From Crocodylus rhombifer (lineage: Eukaryota; Chordata; Crocodylia; Crocodylidae), in the NCBI GenBank assembly GCA_038503035.1, contig JAVSML010021693.1:1-64000 (forward strand): a stretch of DNA of 64,000 nucleotides, in the 5' to 3' direction. Under the pieces are notes generated by a model. The model was not told where the DNA came from, searched no databases, and saw only the letters and a list, made by a program, of their open reading frames with translations. Both the position numbers and the translations under genes were made by a program. Positions 43,375 to 54,713 of the stretch are shown here, in pieces. Within the stretch, counting starts at the first letter, position 1. Each line of letters begins with the position of its first letter.

Positions 43375-44300
43375 GTGGTCAATAACTGGTCGATTGGGAT
43401 CATCTGGTGGATTCCAGAGCCTCTTGAAGTCAATCCTGGACTGCAAGGGCTAAGCATATGTGCATGCCACCCCCCACTCCCCCCAAGCCCAGCAGGTCAG
43501 CTGGTGAGGGAGGGAAGGGGTGGAGGCCAGGGGGATGCATTTGCAGTGGGACTCAAGGTGCAAAGCCCAGCCTGCAGCTGCAGCTGGGGTGGGGCAGGGG
43601 ACGGAGCCACAAGCAGCTTGTCTGGGGATGCAGGGAAGGGTGGGCACACAGCTTTCGAGGGCGTGGGGGAGATCACATGCCACGGATCTGCATGTGGGGT
43701 GGGGCAGGCTGGGGCCGGGGCCAGGGCAGTGCTGGGCTGGGCTGCAGCAGCAGCTCTGGGAGCAGGACCATGGGGGGGCATAGCCCCCACAAACCCTGCT
43801 CCCACCATTGCCACCGAGCGCAGCCTCTGAAGGCAGGAAGCTCTGGAGGGGAAGAATTCTCCTTAGCTCCCTGGGGCTGTCCAGGGCTGGGGGACCCTGG
43901 CCTGGGGTGAGGGGAAGCTCATAAGGCAGGGTTTTCCTTGTGACTCCATGCTGGGCTGCATGGGCATGCATCTGGCTGGAAGGACTACTTCTCCCTCCCT
44001 TCTGTGGCAGCTGCTGAAGCAATCAGCAGCTGGGAAGGGAGAGGGGGGAGAACTCCCCTCGGCATCCAATGGCTGCCTGGGCTGGCGAACCCAAGCTAGG
44101 GAGAAACTCCTGAGGGGGAGGCTCCCCTAAGGTGGCCAGCACCCAGACAGGTGGCTCCTTAACCCCCTGTGAGGAGACAGCAGGGGGTTGAGGACACTTG
44201 GCTGGGGTGGCGATGGCCAGCAGGATGGGAGCCCCCTGTGTACTGGCCAGGGTCAGTGCAGGCCTCCCCCTGCCTTTCCCAATTTAAAACTGAACATTAG
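43375..44300. other. GC-rich block, possible repeat
   Basis: The opening CAGTGGTCAATAACTGGTCG at 43374 could be a hAT-type terminus, but I found no partner end. Several overlapping frames of 87-190 codons on both strands reflect the base composition; none has a known motif. Confidence 0.3.
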
Positions 44301-45335
44301 TTTAGATGGTTAGCAGTTCAACCTACTCAGCCTAGAGGAAGCTGCCTAGGTTGAAATGATTCTGCTTTGGGCTTGACTATCTGTATTTAGCCCCACTCAA
44401 CTGTAAAGCACAAAGTGTGACTCACAGCAGCTTTTTCTTATCTAACTGTTTTAATAAAATGCACCCCTGCTCACACCAGAAATGGACCCCATGTTCTACA
44501 GTGAACATACATGTATAGGTGCCTGGCAGGTAAGGACAACCTTGTAGCAGTACCCAGGAAGAATGATCCAAAGTGTGAAATCAGTCTTAGCATTTGATCT
44601 ACTGGTCATATCTCTCTTTGCAAGTCCTTTTCTTAAATACCTTTTCTTTCTGAAACTACTTCTTTTTAACTTCAAATCACTTCAGCATCACACACCATTA
44701 CTTACAAAGACCTCTTTCCTTAGGTAGCATGTACCTTTAACATGTCCCTTTGTAGCAATGACTTTGTAGTCCAGGTGCGTGTAGATATTAAGGCACCTCA
44801 CTTCTAACTGTGTACCTAACTTTGCATTAAAATCAATGGGAAAGGAAGTGTAAGTATTAGATGGTTGGAACTGACTTGGATTAATTAGATAAATCCTGCA
44901 GCACTTAAGTCTTCTTATGTTTCCTTGACAATTTGATAATCCTTGTCAAGGATTTGAATCTGTGGTCACATTCCAAGTGGCTCTCAGAGGATACCCTCCA
45001 CCAATGGTGCCCAGTCACCCTCTGAAAATCTGCACATACAAGTTTTCATGGAGCCTTGTGTCTAAGCAGACATGAAAGGCCCACTTATATAGGTGAGTAT
45101 TCATCTAAAAACCCGGCTGTTTACTGATTACAAATTTATGTGGTTAGTTGTTAACATGCATGAAAAAAAAATGTCTCATTTGGAAGAACAGTTTAAATAG
45201 GCTGTACTGCTTTTCAGAAATTATTTTCCATCAGATGCTTCCACCAACGTGCTTGTTCTGTGATAATAGCAAGCTCCATAGTTCCTATACCATACCCATC
45301 CACACAAAGTATCATGCCTTTTGTATCCTTTCTTT
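44301..45335. other. AT-rich intergenic DNA
   Basis: No gene supported. At 44770-44850 a stretch (TTAAGGCACCTCACTTC, AAATCAATGGGAA) resembles an old sauropsid repeat. Confidence 0.35.
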
Positions 45336-45531
45336 GGTTGCATCTACACAAGATGCTTTATTGCACAGTAACATTAGTTTACTGAGCAGTAAGCATACGT
45401 GTCTACATGTACACACACTTACTGCACGGTAAACCTTGCTAATCACAAGTAAATTGGCTATCTGCAAATTCAAGTAGCAAATTTACTTGTGATTAGTTAC
45501 TGTGCAGTACTGCTCATGTAGATGCCTAACC
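45336..45531. mobile_element. Chompy-like MITE, copy F
   Basis: Ends are GGTTGCATCTACACAAGATG and CATGTAGATGCCTAACC. It contains TTGCACAGTAACATTAGTTT and GTTACTGTGCAGTAC, the family core. An exact 17-base inverted repeat (CTAATCACAAGTAAATT) lies at 45439-45455 and 45480-45496. Confidence 0.6.
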
Positions 45532-45713
45532 AGGAGCAAATCTGCTCTGAGTCAGCCAGCCACCAGGGGGTGAGTGATTGCTCCCTGCCCCTGGAAGCTA
45601 CCTGCTGTCAGGGCAGGTTCTGCCACTGGAGCCCAGGCAGGGACTATGTCCTTCTACTCCAGCAAAAGGGAACTCCAAGGCTCCCACTCTGAGATCACAT
45701 TTGGGAGTAGGGT

Positions 45714-45970
45714 CAGGGAGATCCTTATTTCCCAGCTCCCGCTTTGCCATTGCGATTGAGGAGTGGGGGGCTGGGAGATCCTTATCTCCCAGCACCAGCT
45801 CTGTGACAGAGGGGTTGGCTCTGGGAGATCCTCATTTCCTAGCCCAAACTCCGCAGTTGTGGGGCTTAGGCTGGGAGAACCTTATATCCCAGTGCCAGCT
45901 CTGCAAATACAGGGCCGGCACTAGGAGGTAAGGATCTCCCAGTGCTGGCCACCCAGTTGCGGAGCTTGTA
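45714..45970. repeat. 50-bp minisatellite
   Basis: Units beginning CTGGGAGATCCT or a variant start at 45771, 45821, 45871 and 45921; a looser unit precedes at about 45714. Each holds a small palindrome, GGGAGATCCTTATCTCCC, and then a CAGCTCTG-like part. Units differ at many sites, so the array is old. Confidence 0.75.
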
Positions 45971-48900
45971 CTGGAAGCTTCCTGCTGGCAGGAGATGGGA
46001 AGTCTGTTCCCTGCCCAGTCCCATAAGTGTGGAGCTGGGTGGGGAACAGGCTGGAGAGCTCATGAAGCTGAACGGGGAACAGGCTTTCCAGACCCTGGTC
46101 CATCATTGTGGAGCAGGGGCTAGAAACCATCCCAGTCAGGGGCAGGTCCCAGCCCCATGTTCTGATCATGTGATTGAAACATGAGGCTTGGAAGAGCTGT
46201 AGGGTTAGGGTAGGTCCCAGCCCTCTGCTCTGATTTACCAGTGAGGCAGCTAGCAGTGAGCTACCTGCTCCACTGGTGGGGCAGGGCACTGGGACCTGTC
46301 CCTCTCCTGCAGCTCTTTCAAAGTCCCTTGTCCAAATCAGGGAGCCAGGGCCAGGAGATCCCTGTTGCTGGGGCAGGGGGACATTGCCCCTGCCCTGGCA
46401 TCAGACATCCCTTCAGGGACATGGTGTAAAGTCGCAGCCCTGGTTAGGAGACAGCTGTCTCCCAGCCCAGAGTTTCACCCTGTGGTTCTCTCTTGAATGT
46501 TAGCAGTCAGCAGCCTAGAGGTCCAGGGCCAAGGCCCTTCCCTTCTCCCCACACTGGGATGGGTGAGATGGGCTGGTGGCATGCCTTCTGTCTATGGTGG
46601 CCTTGGGTTTCCCCCTCAGGGACACTTTGCTGCTCTGAAATCCTTCCTTTTGTATTCTTTCTCCCTTCTGATGACTTATCGTTCCTGATTGATTGGTTAC
46701 CCTGTGGTCGTCATACTATCCACATTTTGTCCTGTCAACATATTCCTTTGTTCTAACAAAACTACCATATGCACACATCTTAATTTGGTTATTCACTGGT
46801 ATCTTAATTTGATCTGTCCACCAAAACTGGAAATCCCAAGGGCTCTGCATTTGGGCACTGTAACCCAATTGTACCTTATCTCATGTTATGGAATAGTGTG
46901 TTACATATCTTTAATTTCCCAGCCTGTGTGTCTGCTGACTTCAGACACAGTGGATCTTGAAGGAAACTTTGTCACAAACAGGCTTTTAGAAACCAACTAA
47001 CCCTTGCCATCCCCCCGGACCATTGTTCTAGTGCAATATCTGCTTCACCTACAAGCCAGTTCCCAAAAGCAAACCACTAAATATCATTTTCTAGCCATCA
47101 TAGGAAGTGGGAGCAGTTTGCTGCCATCATCAGCAAATCTGCTTCTACTTCCCTGCACATGTGGATGCCTGCCCAGGAGCATTTACTCCTGAGTAGTTTA
47201 CTTGCAAATAAATTGCTCTCGGATCTAATGCATGCTCCCCCTTTGACATTTACCCTACCAAGCCAAAACGTAAGATGTGTTTTACATCAGTTTTATTTGA
47301 GACATTCATTCTGCTCCCAGCAGATTGAATCCTGCTTTCTACTGTACCTTCTCCGTTCCAGGACGTGACAGATGATGAGATGTCTGTTACAGAAAACCCT
47401 TGCTTCATTTACTTTTTGTAAGCTCTGCTATAACAATGATGACATCTGTAGTTTCAATCCTAAATTAAGCAAGGCTTACTTAGATGGTGAAAATTCCAGT
47501 CAGGCTGTTATTTTTTCTCTCCCTCACTTGTTACTAGCTTGCTACCAATGAGTAATGTTTTTAAAATTATGAAAGCATTTTATTTTACTTCTATGTTCCA
47601 TCATAAGATTGGGTTCAGAGTTTTAGCGCCTTGGTCCATACCACTTGGATATACCATGTCCACTTTAGCATTAGTACCTTTGTCTATACCACTTGGATGA
47701 ATTTTGCCAGAAATGGAAAATCCCTGCTTTAAAGTTCTTTGCATTGTTTTTGATTAGCTCCAGGAAGGCCATTTAGCTTATCCAACTATGCTCTGAAGAA
47801 TTCCATCTTTCTTCCCTGAATTGGAGTAATTATGCTCCTGCACCAACCACTGCAGTCATTCCTGATAATAAAGGACGGGAAGGTATAGTGAATGTAGAGA
47901 TATGTCAATACTTAGGAAATCAACATCCCTCACACACAACCTTTTGAAAAAAGGGTATCATATTTGAAAGGAAAAGGTACTGACCATACAGAAGTGAATG
48001 GAAAAACATATATTGGTCCCTGTTCCACTCTACTGAATGCCATTAAAAAAGAAACTCTCTTTGAATTCAGTGGCAACAAAATTGGGAGGAAAAACCTCAT
48101 GTTTAAATACTTCTACCTTTTTCTTTACTTTTTTTCTGTTTGGGGTAGCTTTAAAAAACACACAACTCTGAAATGACAAAGGTGAGCCCAGGTGCAGGAA
48201 CAAAAGGTGATGCAGAAGAACAAACAAATTGGTTTAAACATCCTAGGAAGGGGGAAGAATGAAATCAGCATAAGGAGAAAACATGCTATTAATCCTACCA
48301 GCAAGATGATTGGCATTCAGGAGTTTTTTAACTACTACAGTTCAGGGTCTCTTAGTGAATTGAGCTATGAATGGGCAAGTTTTTCTCCCTTCACTTCTTT
48401 TAAAATAGATTAAAATGCGAATGATGACTCTGCATAGATACATACACAATACAGTTGTTCTGGAACAGCTGGTTCTGGAAATTGTTTGAATAGTGGGTGT
48501 GGTAAAATTTCAGTTGAGCCCTTTAAAATGACCACCTATATTGTAAAGTTTCTGACAAATAAAGGATAACTTATAGCATAAGTAAAGGCTAGAGGTAAAT
48601 GTAGGATCAGTTTTCTACCATGCCACATTACTGAAATTCTAGGAATACTATCAGCTTTCTTTCAAGTGGGTCAGGAAAGAGGTGGTCAATCCCTAGTGCA
48701 TCTCTCCTTTACATCTACAGGACCTGTGCTTCCACCACTTTCACTGGAGGATCACAGGATGAATAGCAAACAAAGATATCTGATTTTCTGGCCTGCTTAA
48801 ATCTCAGATTTAATTGAACTGTTCACAGTATAACCACTTCCTACAGACTCTAAGTATAAAACCATTTAGTAATTCATAAGAACAAAATTGCCCTGCATTG

Positions 48901-51596
48901 ATAATGGTAGATGATGATGATTATGGTGATGATAATAAACTTTCTATTTAGATAGTTACTTCTTATGCAACAAGGTAAAACCAAGAAAATTATATGCCTT
49001 TATCTCAGAAGGCAGATTTCAACCAGTTATGACAGTTGATAGGTAATAGACATTATATACCAATATGAAAGTCACTGTTTACAAATTCTGAACACAAAAA
49101 TAAACTGTGTCTATGGATTTCTAGACAAAATATTTATTCAGCAATATTTTAGGACCCAGAGGTACTGTAAACAAACAAGAATGACACAGAGAAAGGATAA
49201 CGATATAAACACTCATTTGACTGACAGCATATCTAACATACAAAGATTTTGACTTTACATAGGTACTGTGATATTATCATCAATAATATTTTAGATACTA
49301 CTGTGCAGTACATAAGTATACCATAAAATATTAAGCAATTCTCAATGTTTCTTGAGGAAGTAAAAGTTGCACATAATACTAACTAATTACATTTTTCTGT
49401 CTTTTTCTTCTCTAAGATGGAAAAAAAATGTTCTTTCTCTCTCCACTCCTAAAAATAAATGATTGATGAAAAAGATGCATGACATGCATATCAGGAAAAT
49501 GCACCCTGACATTTTTGCACAGAATATGTGTTGCATGTTGACAGATTTTTGCTATAAAACTGACAGTTTTGGTGCAAGCTGTTCCTGCCATGACTATAGG
49601 GAATAGATAGCAAAAGGGAAAAGTATCTATGCGCACTTGAAATGAACCTGACAGGCTACAAGGTAGGTTAGTTACTTTATGTAAAGGTAGCTTAAGGTAT
49701 CTGAAACTAGTTCCCTTTGCTCCTTGTGCACCATATCCCTAAACAATGTACTTGAGATATGGTGAACAGGTCACACAAAACCTCAGGTCCAGCCTACTGA
49801 CTTCCAGCTGTCTTCTAAAGAGGATATTGGCACAGTTCAGTGAATTGAATAATCTGCTGTGATTCCCCACCTCTCCCAAAAACATATACTGTAAGATCAA
49901 ATCTATTGTTAAAAGTTACTTGAAACAAGACTGTTTCCATATGAAAAGATGCAATAAAGGTGACCATGCTGGGTCTATGCAGTTTTTATAACCTTTCTGT
50001 TAAAGAAAAATTGTAGCAATGCTTGTAGAAAATTAAACGTTTGGTTGCACAGAACGAATATCTATTAATTTTAAATGAGAGTACATCTGGCAAAAAACCT
50101 TTCTTCTTCTATAAAGGTAACAATCAAAGCTGTAATATATTCAAATTAAATACAAAATACTTTCTTGCAAATCTTTTTACTAACAAATTCTTTAAGCTTT
50201 GAAATATCAAAGAAATGGAAAGATGTCTAAAAGCAGCTATTAAATATGCAAAAACCATGTCTTTATAGGCTTTTTTGGAGAAATGCACCTTTTACAAGCC
50301 TATCTGTAGAGAGATCTTTCTTTCTTTACACCTTATACTTATTTTTCTTCTCTGCTTCTTCTATTTTTAATGATAGATGGCTGTTTAAGAGTGTTTAACA
50401 TTATACAACTTCAATCTTACCTGAGTAGAACATCGGGTTTCTTATTCTGGACAATCCTAGTTCTATTCTTCCATTGCTAGAGGGCTTATTTCATGACAGC
50501 TTGCACCAAATGCTGCTAATTTACTCCCATGAACCATTGAATTCCAGGGGACTGCCAACATGAATAAGGTCAGTAGAGAAAACCCCATCTATTCCTTTTT
50601 TTTTTTTAAACCGTATTTCTGTGGTACCATTTGTCAGATTACTTACTTACTGTCCAGATGCAGAGGGGCTTTATAAAGGGTTTTCCTCTTTACTACTTTT
50701 TAGAAGATCACTTTGCTTTTTGGTTTCCTTATGATTTTAATTGTGGGGGAAAGCTGTAACAAAAAGTAAATCTTGCAATATTATATAAATCCAACCAGAT
50801 TTTCATTTAATCTAATCTCTTTTGTCAACCTGTTCTATAGATAATATCCTTAAGTGAGGAAGATATTCTCTGTAGCTTTTACATGCCTTCTCAAAGGTCC
50901 TGTCTGATTATAGTCTCCAAGGAAGTGCATTTGTCTTAATCGGTCATGGATGCAGTGATGGTCTATGATGTAGCTGGGTCTTATTCTGGTCATTTGCTGA
51001 AGACTAAGACCACAACCTTGAATTGGCAATGAAAGTGAACTGTGAATCAGTGGAGGGGGGCAAATAACCTGTATGCTGGGCAAGATGCAGCCAACAAGAT
51101 GGTGTCACAGGATGAGCTGGCTCTCTAAAAGCGTTGGTACTCAGTTACACTCAAGGCTTGGCTCAGTGCACCTTGCCAGAGGGAAAGAATACCAGTAAGT
51201 CATATGGTAGAAACTTGGAGCTAGAGCCACAAATAGATTTATGTACCCAAATTCCACCTAACTCCCACATTAGGAGTGTAAGTTCAAATTGCTCTCCACA
51301 CCCCCTGCTCATCTGCTGTCTAACTTTGAAGATGCCTAAATTCAGAAACTCCTTTTTTACATTAATGTTTGACACTAAGGCTATGCACAGCTGAGTAGCC
51401 AGCCTTATAGCTTCCACCAAATCCCATCAGATTGCACAAAGCAGGCATTTCTTTACCTATGCTTATGGAGGGACTCCACCTGGTAGTAGCTGTTCTGGTT
51501 ATTCCTAACAGATCAGGCTGTGATTTCAACTGCGGGGGAATACCTTTATTTCTAGGTGGTGAAATGGGGGTGCTGTCCAACTTTTATCTATTAACT
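45971..51596. other. Long stretch without recognised genes
   Basis: 45971-46480 is GC-richer and may continue the minisatellite region. From about 46500 to 51596 the DNA is AT-rich and looks unique. I found no exon with a recognisable protein. A short tandem duplication with TACCACTTGGAT occurs at 47638 and 47687. Two GATGAT-type stretches are near 48905. Confidence 0.4.
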
Positions 51597-51662
51597 CAGT
51601 GGTTAGAGAACTGACCCATGATGTGGGACACCTGATGGGATTCAAACCCACATCTCTTGATT
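51597..51662 (+). repeat. tRNA-derived SINE head
   Basis: CAGTGGTTAGAGAACTGACC is a decayed tRNA A box and GGGATTCAAACCCACATC a decayed B box, about 30 bases apart. This is the head of a tRNA-type SINE; the body is not recognisable. Confidence 0.5.
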
Positions 51663-52358
51663 TCCCAGCAGATTGTCCCACAGATCTATTAGACCTGCAA
51701 AGTTTCCTGTTCCTATGGTTGTGTTCTCATCCATTTTGAGAACTCATCAAGAAATGGGAACACTTTCTAAAAGAAGATTTATGACCATTGCCACACTAAA
51801 AAGGTGAACGCAGACTTCCATGGTTTCCTGCAGCACAGCACTCTGAAAATGAATAAGACAACCTTGCCATTCCTGGGACTGCACACTATTTTGTACTCAT
51901 TTACAGTAAAAATAAGTTATACATATCTTGAAAATTTTTTACTAGAACCCATTTAACTACACAATTACTAGTAATCAGCCCACAATTTGTAGCATGATGG
52001 ATACTACTGTTCTAAACCTAAAGCTACTATGACTAGTAGTGTATTAAAAACAAGAACATCCCCACAAACTACCTTTCACAGCATCTTTAATCTCCAGCAG
52101 CTGCCAGTATTGAGTCATGGAAATGGTAGAGGCTCATACATTCTTTCTTGCTTTTCATACTATCCCTAAAGCAATGACCTACTAACGGATAAGAACTGAC
52201 ACAATGAGACACCTTATGACAAGCTGTCAGTCTGCTGGTGCAAGCCAAATAATGGAAATACTTCCCTAGAGGTCAGTTCTTGAAATGCTAAAAATGGTGT
52301 TCTACCAAATGGTCCATTTAAAATATATGCTTAAAGTTGCAAATGACTGATTGCTAGG
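51663..52358. other. AT-rich spacer
   Basis: No gene or repeat recognised. Confidence 0.35.
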
Positions 52359-52811
52359 CTATGAGGCTAGAAAGGTACATTGTGATCATCTAATCTGGCC
52401 TCCTGCATAATACAGGCCACTGGAGTTCCTTACATTTAATTCCTGTTTCAGAAATACAACCTTTCATGATTGAACATTTTCACTGATGGATAATCCACCA
52501 CTTTTAGTAAGTTGTACCAGTGATTAATTACCTTTACTTTAAAATGTGTATCTTGTTCATAGGCTAAATTTGTCTGGCTTCAACTACCAGCCATTTGATC
52601 TTGTTATACCTTTGCCTGCTAAATTAAAGAAGCAAAAAAAACAGCTTTCAGTTCCCAAAGTAGGTACTTACACATTGTAATCAAGCCATCCTTTAACCTT
52701 TTCTTTAGTAAGCTAACTATATTGATGCCCTTGAGTCTTTCATTATAAGCCATGTTTTCCAACTATCTAATAATTCTCTTGGTTCTTCTCTGAATCCTCT
52801 CCAATTTTTTG
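52359..52811 (-). mobile_element. CR1 LINE copy 8, old 3'-end fragment
   Basis: CTATGAGGCTAGAAAGGTAC and GTGATCATCTAATCTGGCCT, then CATAATACAGGCCACTGGAG, are the reversed 3' UTR of an ancient CR1. The next 300 bases (for example CTCTGAATCCTCTCCAATTT at 52790) correspond to the decayed end of its coding region. The foldback repeat at 52812 abuts it. Confidence 0.7.
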
Positions 52812-52950
52812 TGCAATGTCTTTTATTGAACCAACTGCATCTAACTTTTTTCTAAGCATGCAGTTGTCCCAATAAAAGTTCTCACCCCCAAAAATCCTTC
52901 CCTCTCACATAATTTCTGGGCCATCATGGCTACAATATCACTCCAGAACT
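52812..52950 (+). repeat. Foldback interspersed repeat, copy 2
   Basis: It opens GTGCAATGTCTTTTATTGAA and closes GGGCCATCATGGCTACAATA. The internal GTCCCAATAAAAGTTCTCAC pairs with the opening. It matches 2731-2872 in the same orientation. Confidence 0.5.
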
Positions 52951-53003
52951 TCCAATTCTAATATTATAAGAGCCTTAGCCCGTCTGTCCATAATACTTTA
53001 TTT

Positions 53004-53041
53004 GCACTCTGATTGGCTGCCTTGGCAGCCAATCAGAGTGC
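53004..53041. repeat. Perfect 18-bp-arm palindrome with CCAAT/ATTGG
   Basis: Arms GCACTCTGATTGGCTGCC (53004-53021) and GGCAGCCAATCAGAGTGC (53024-53041) are separated by TT only. Flanking bases CGTCTGTCC (52981) and CACAGACAGAGATGG (53047) are also partly inverted, so it may be the middle of a short foldback element. Confidence 0.85.
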
Positions 53042-53207
53042 TCTACACAGACAGAGATGGCAGAGCACTGCCATAACAGTGGGGAATGAGGGGCCAATGG
53101 GTGGGGAGGCAAGGCCAGCTCTGCTTAGGGGCAGAGAGGGATGGTAGGGATTGGAGTGCTATTATAACAGGGGGAACGGAGCAGGGGGGCGAACATTTGC
53201 CCCCCCC

Positions 53208-53217
53208 NNNNNNNNNN
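53208..53217. other. Assembly gap (10 N)
   Basis: Ten N, preceded by seven C and followed by nine or more T. The size is probably nominal. Homopolymer flanks suggest local sequencing failure. Confidence 0.95.
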
Positions 53218-53227
53218 TTTTTTTTCT

Positions 53228-53290
53228 GATGCAACTGTGCAGTAGCAATGAGCTAGTGTGAAGTAGCTTGTGCCTAATTCATAGTAGCAT
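53228..53290. mobile_element. Chompy-like MITE fragment, copy G
   Basis: GATGCAACTGTGCAGTAGCA and ATGAGCTAGTGTGAAGTAGC match copy E (12150-12230). Its left part may be lost in the gap. Confidence 0.45.
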
Positions 53291-53711
53291 TACATTATGT
53301 TTAGTGCCCCACTGTAACAGGGTCTCTGTTGGGAGCCCTATTACTTGGGAGAAACACCTGGGGGCTGTTAATGACAACACCCATCCAGGTGGGGGAGAAT
53401 TCCCCACATTGCTCAAGACCGGCCAATTAGGTGTAGATTCCAGGGATAAAAGTAGAGAGAGGACCTGGAGAGAATGCCTTCAGGCACCAGAAGATGGACG
53501 GAGACCCCAGAGGAGAGGACCCCAGTAGTTGGACCTGAGATCCAAAAGGATGCCAAGACCAAGAGAGTAGGAAGGCAGCAGGTCAGCAACAAGACTAGTT
53601 ACTTACCAGAGGATTTCAGCCATTGTGCTGAGTCTGGAGAGGAGCTGAGGCAATTCCCTTCCATTGCTTTGGGCCGATGTCAGGAATCCCTGATTGAAGA
53701 GGGAGTCTCGG

Positions 53712-54110
53712 GGCAAGACACTGGCAGGGGAAACTTGTAGCAACCCCAGAGCTTGATGGGATGGGGCAAGGGAACAGCCAGAGCCGCTCCTGGCACAAAA
53801 AGCGGGGATAGACTGAGGCGCAACAAGTGCGAACCACTAACAAGGCAATTAGTGGCAATGAGCAGAGACATGGGCAGGGCAAGCTTATATCAACCCCTGA
53901 TCTCTGTGGGACTGATCCAGGGCTTTAAGTGGCGGTACTAATGGAGAGGGAGTAGCCAGGGCCGCTCCTGGCACAAGACGCCTGTAAAGAATAAAAGGCG
54001 CAAACCGCTAATGAGATAATTAGTGCCATGGAGCACCAGCGGGAACTTACCTTGAGGTTTCCAAAGGTAACCACTCCAGAGCCCTGGAGTGATCCAGGAA
54101 GCAAGTTGAG
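53712..54110. repeat. Tandem repeat, period about 150-165 bp
   Basis: Two clear units and part of a third. Landmarks are GGGGAAACTTGTAGCAACCC (53725) against GGGCAAGCTTATATCAACCC (53876), GCCGCTCCTGGCACAA at 53782 and 53962, and CTAACAAGGCAATTAGTGGC (53839) against CTAATGAGATAATTAGTGCC (54008). The third unit starts at about 54040. The upstream stretch 53310-53600, with GATAAAAGTAGAGAGAGGAC, has LTR or leader character, so the array may be part of a retroelement leader. Confidence 0.65.
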
Positions 54111-54429
54111 TGGGCTGCTGCCTGCAACCCGGGCCATAGTAAAAGAAAACTCATCTTCAGAAGCACACTCCTCTCCAGTCAGCATACTCCAAGTGGGACA
54201 TAACCTTACCTTAAGAGTAAATGCACAACCTGTCAACAAATCTCCAGGACTACTACAATCAACACCTCTCACACCAAAACGTACCATGGCTCCTTAAAAC
54301 ATGTGTTTTCTCCTTGTTCACAGTCCTTCTCCATCCCTCCAAGCAGACTGCCTTTACATGAAGACTTCCTTCTGATATTTAGCTCAAGTTGGATTTGCCT
54401 TTTTCTTAAACCTGAGGAACAGCGCTTGA
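54111..54429. other. Unassigned spacer
   Basis: No gene supported; it may continue the tandem-repeat element. Confidence 0.3.
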
Positions 54430-54713
54430 TAGTTTCATAGCTTCATAGTTAGTAGGGTCGGAAGGGAACTGAGTAGATCATCTAGTCTGAACCCCTGCCA
54501 TGGCAGGAAAGAGTACTGGGATCAAATGACCCCAGCAAGGTGTACATCTAACCTCCTCTTAAAGATGCCCAGGGTAGAAGCCAGCACCCCTTCTCTTGGA
54601 AGTTGGTTCCAGATCCTAGCCGCCCTGACCGTGAAGTTGCGCTTCCTGATATCTAGCTTAAATCTACCCCCTGCCAGCTTGTGACCATTATTCCTGGTCA
54701 CTCCTGGCGGTGC

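Noticed and set aside
43375..44022. Long frames (up to 190 codons) in a GC-rich block
   Set aside because: Frames appear on both strands at once with low-complexity Gly/Ala/Pro/Ser content; the block more likely is a decayed repeat.
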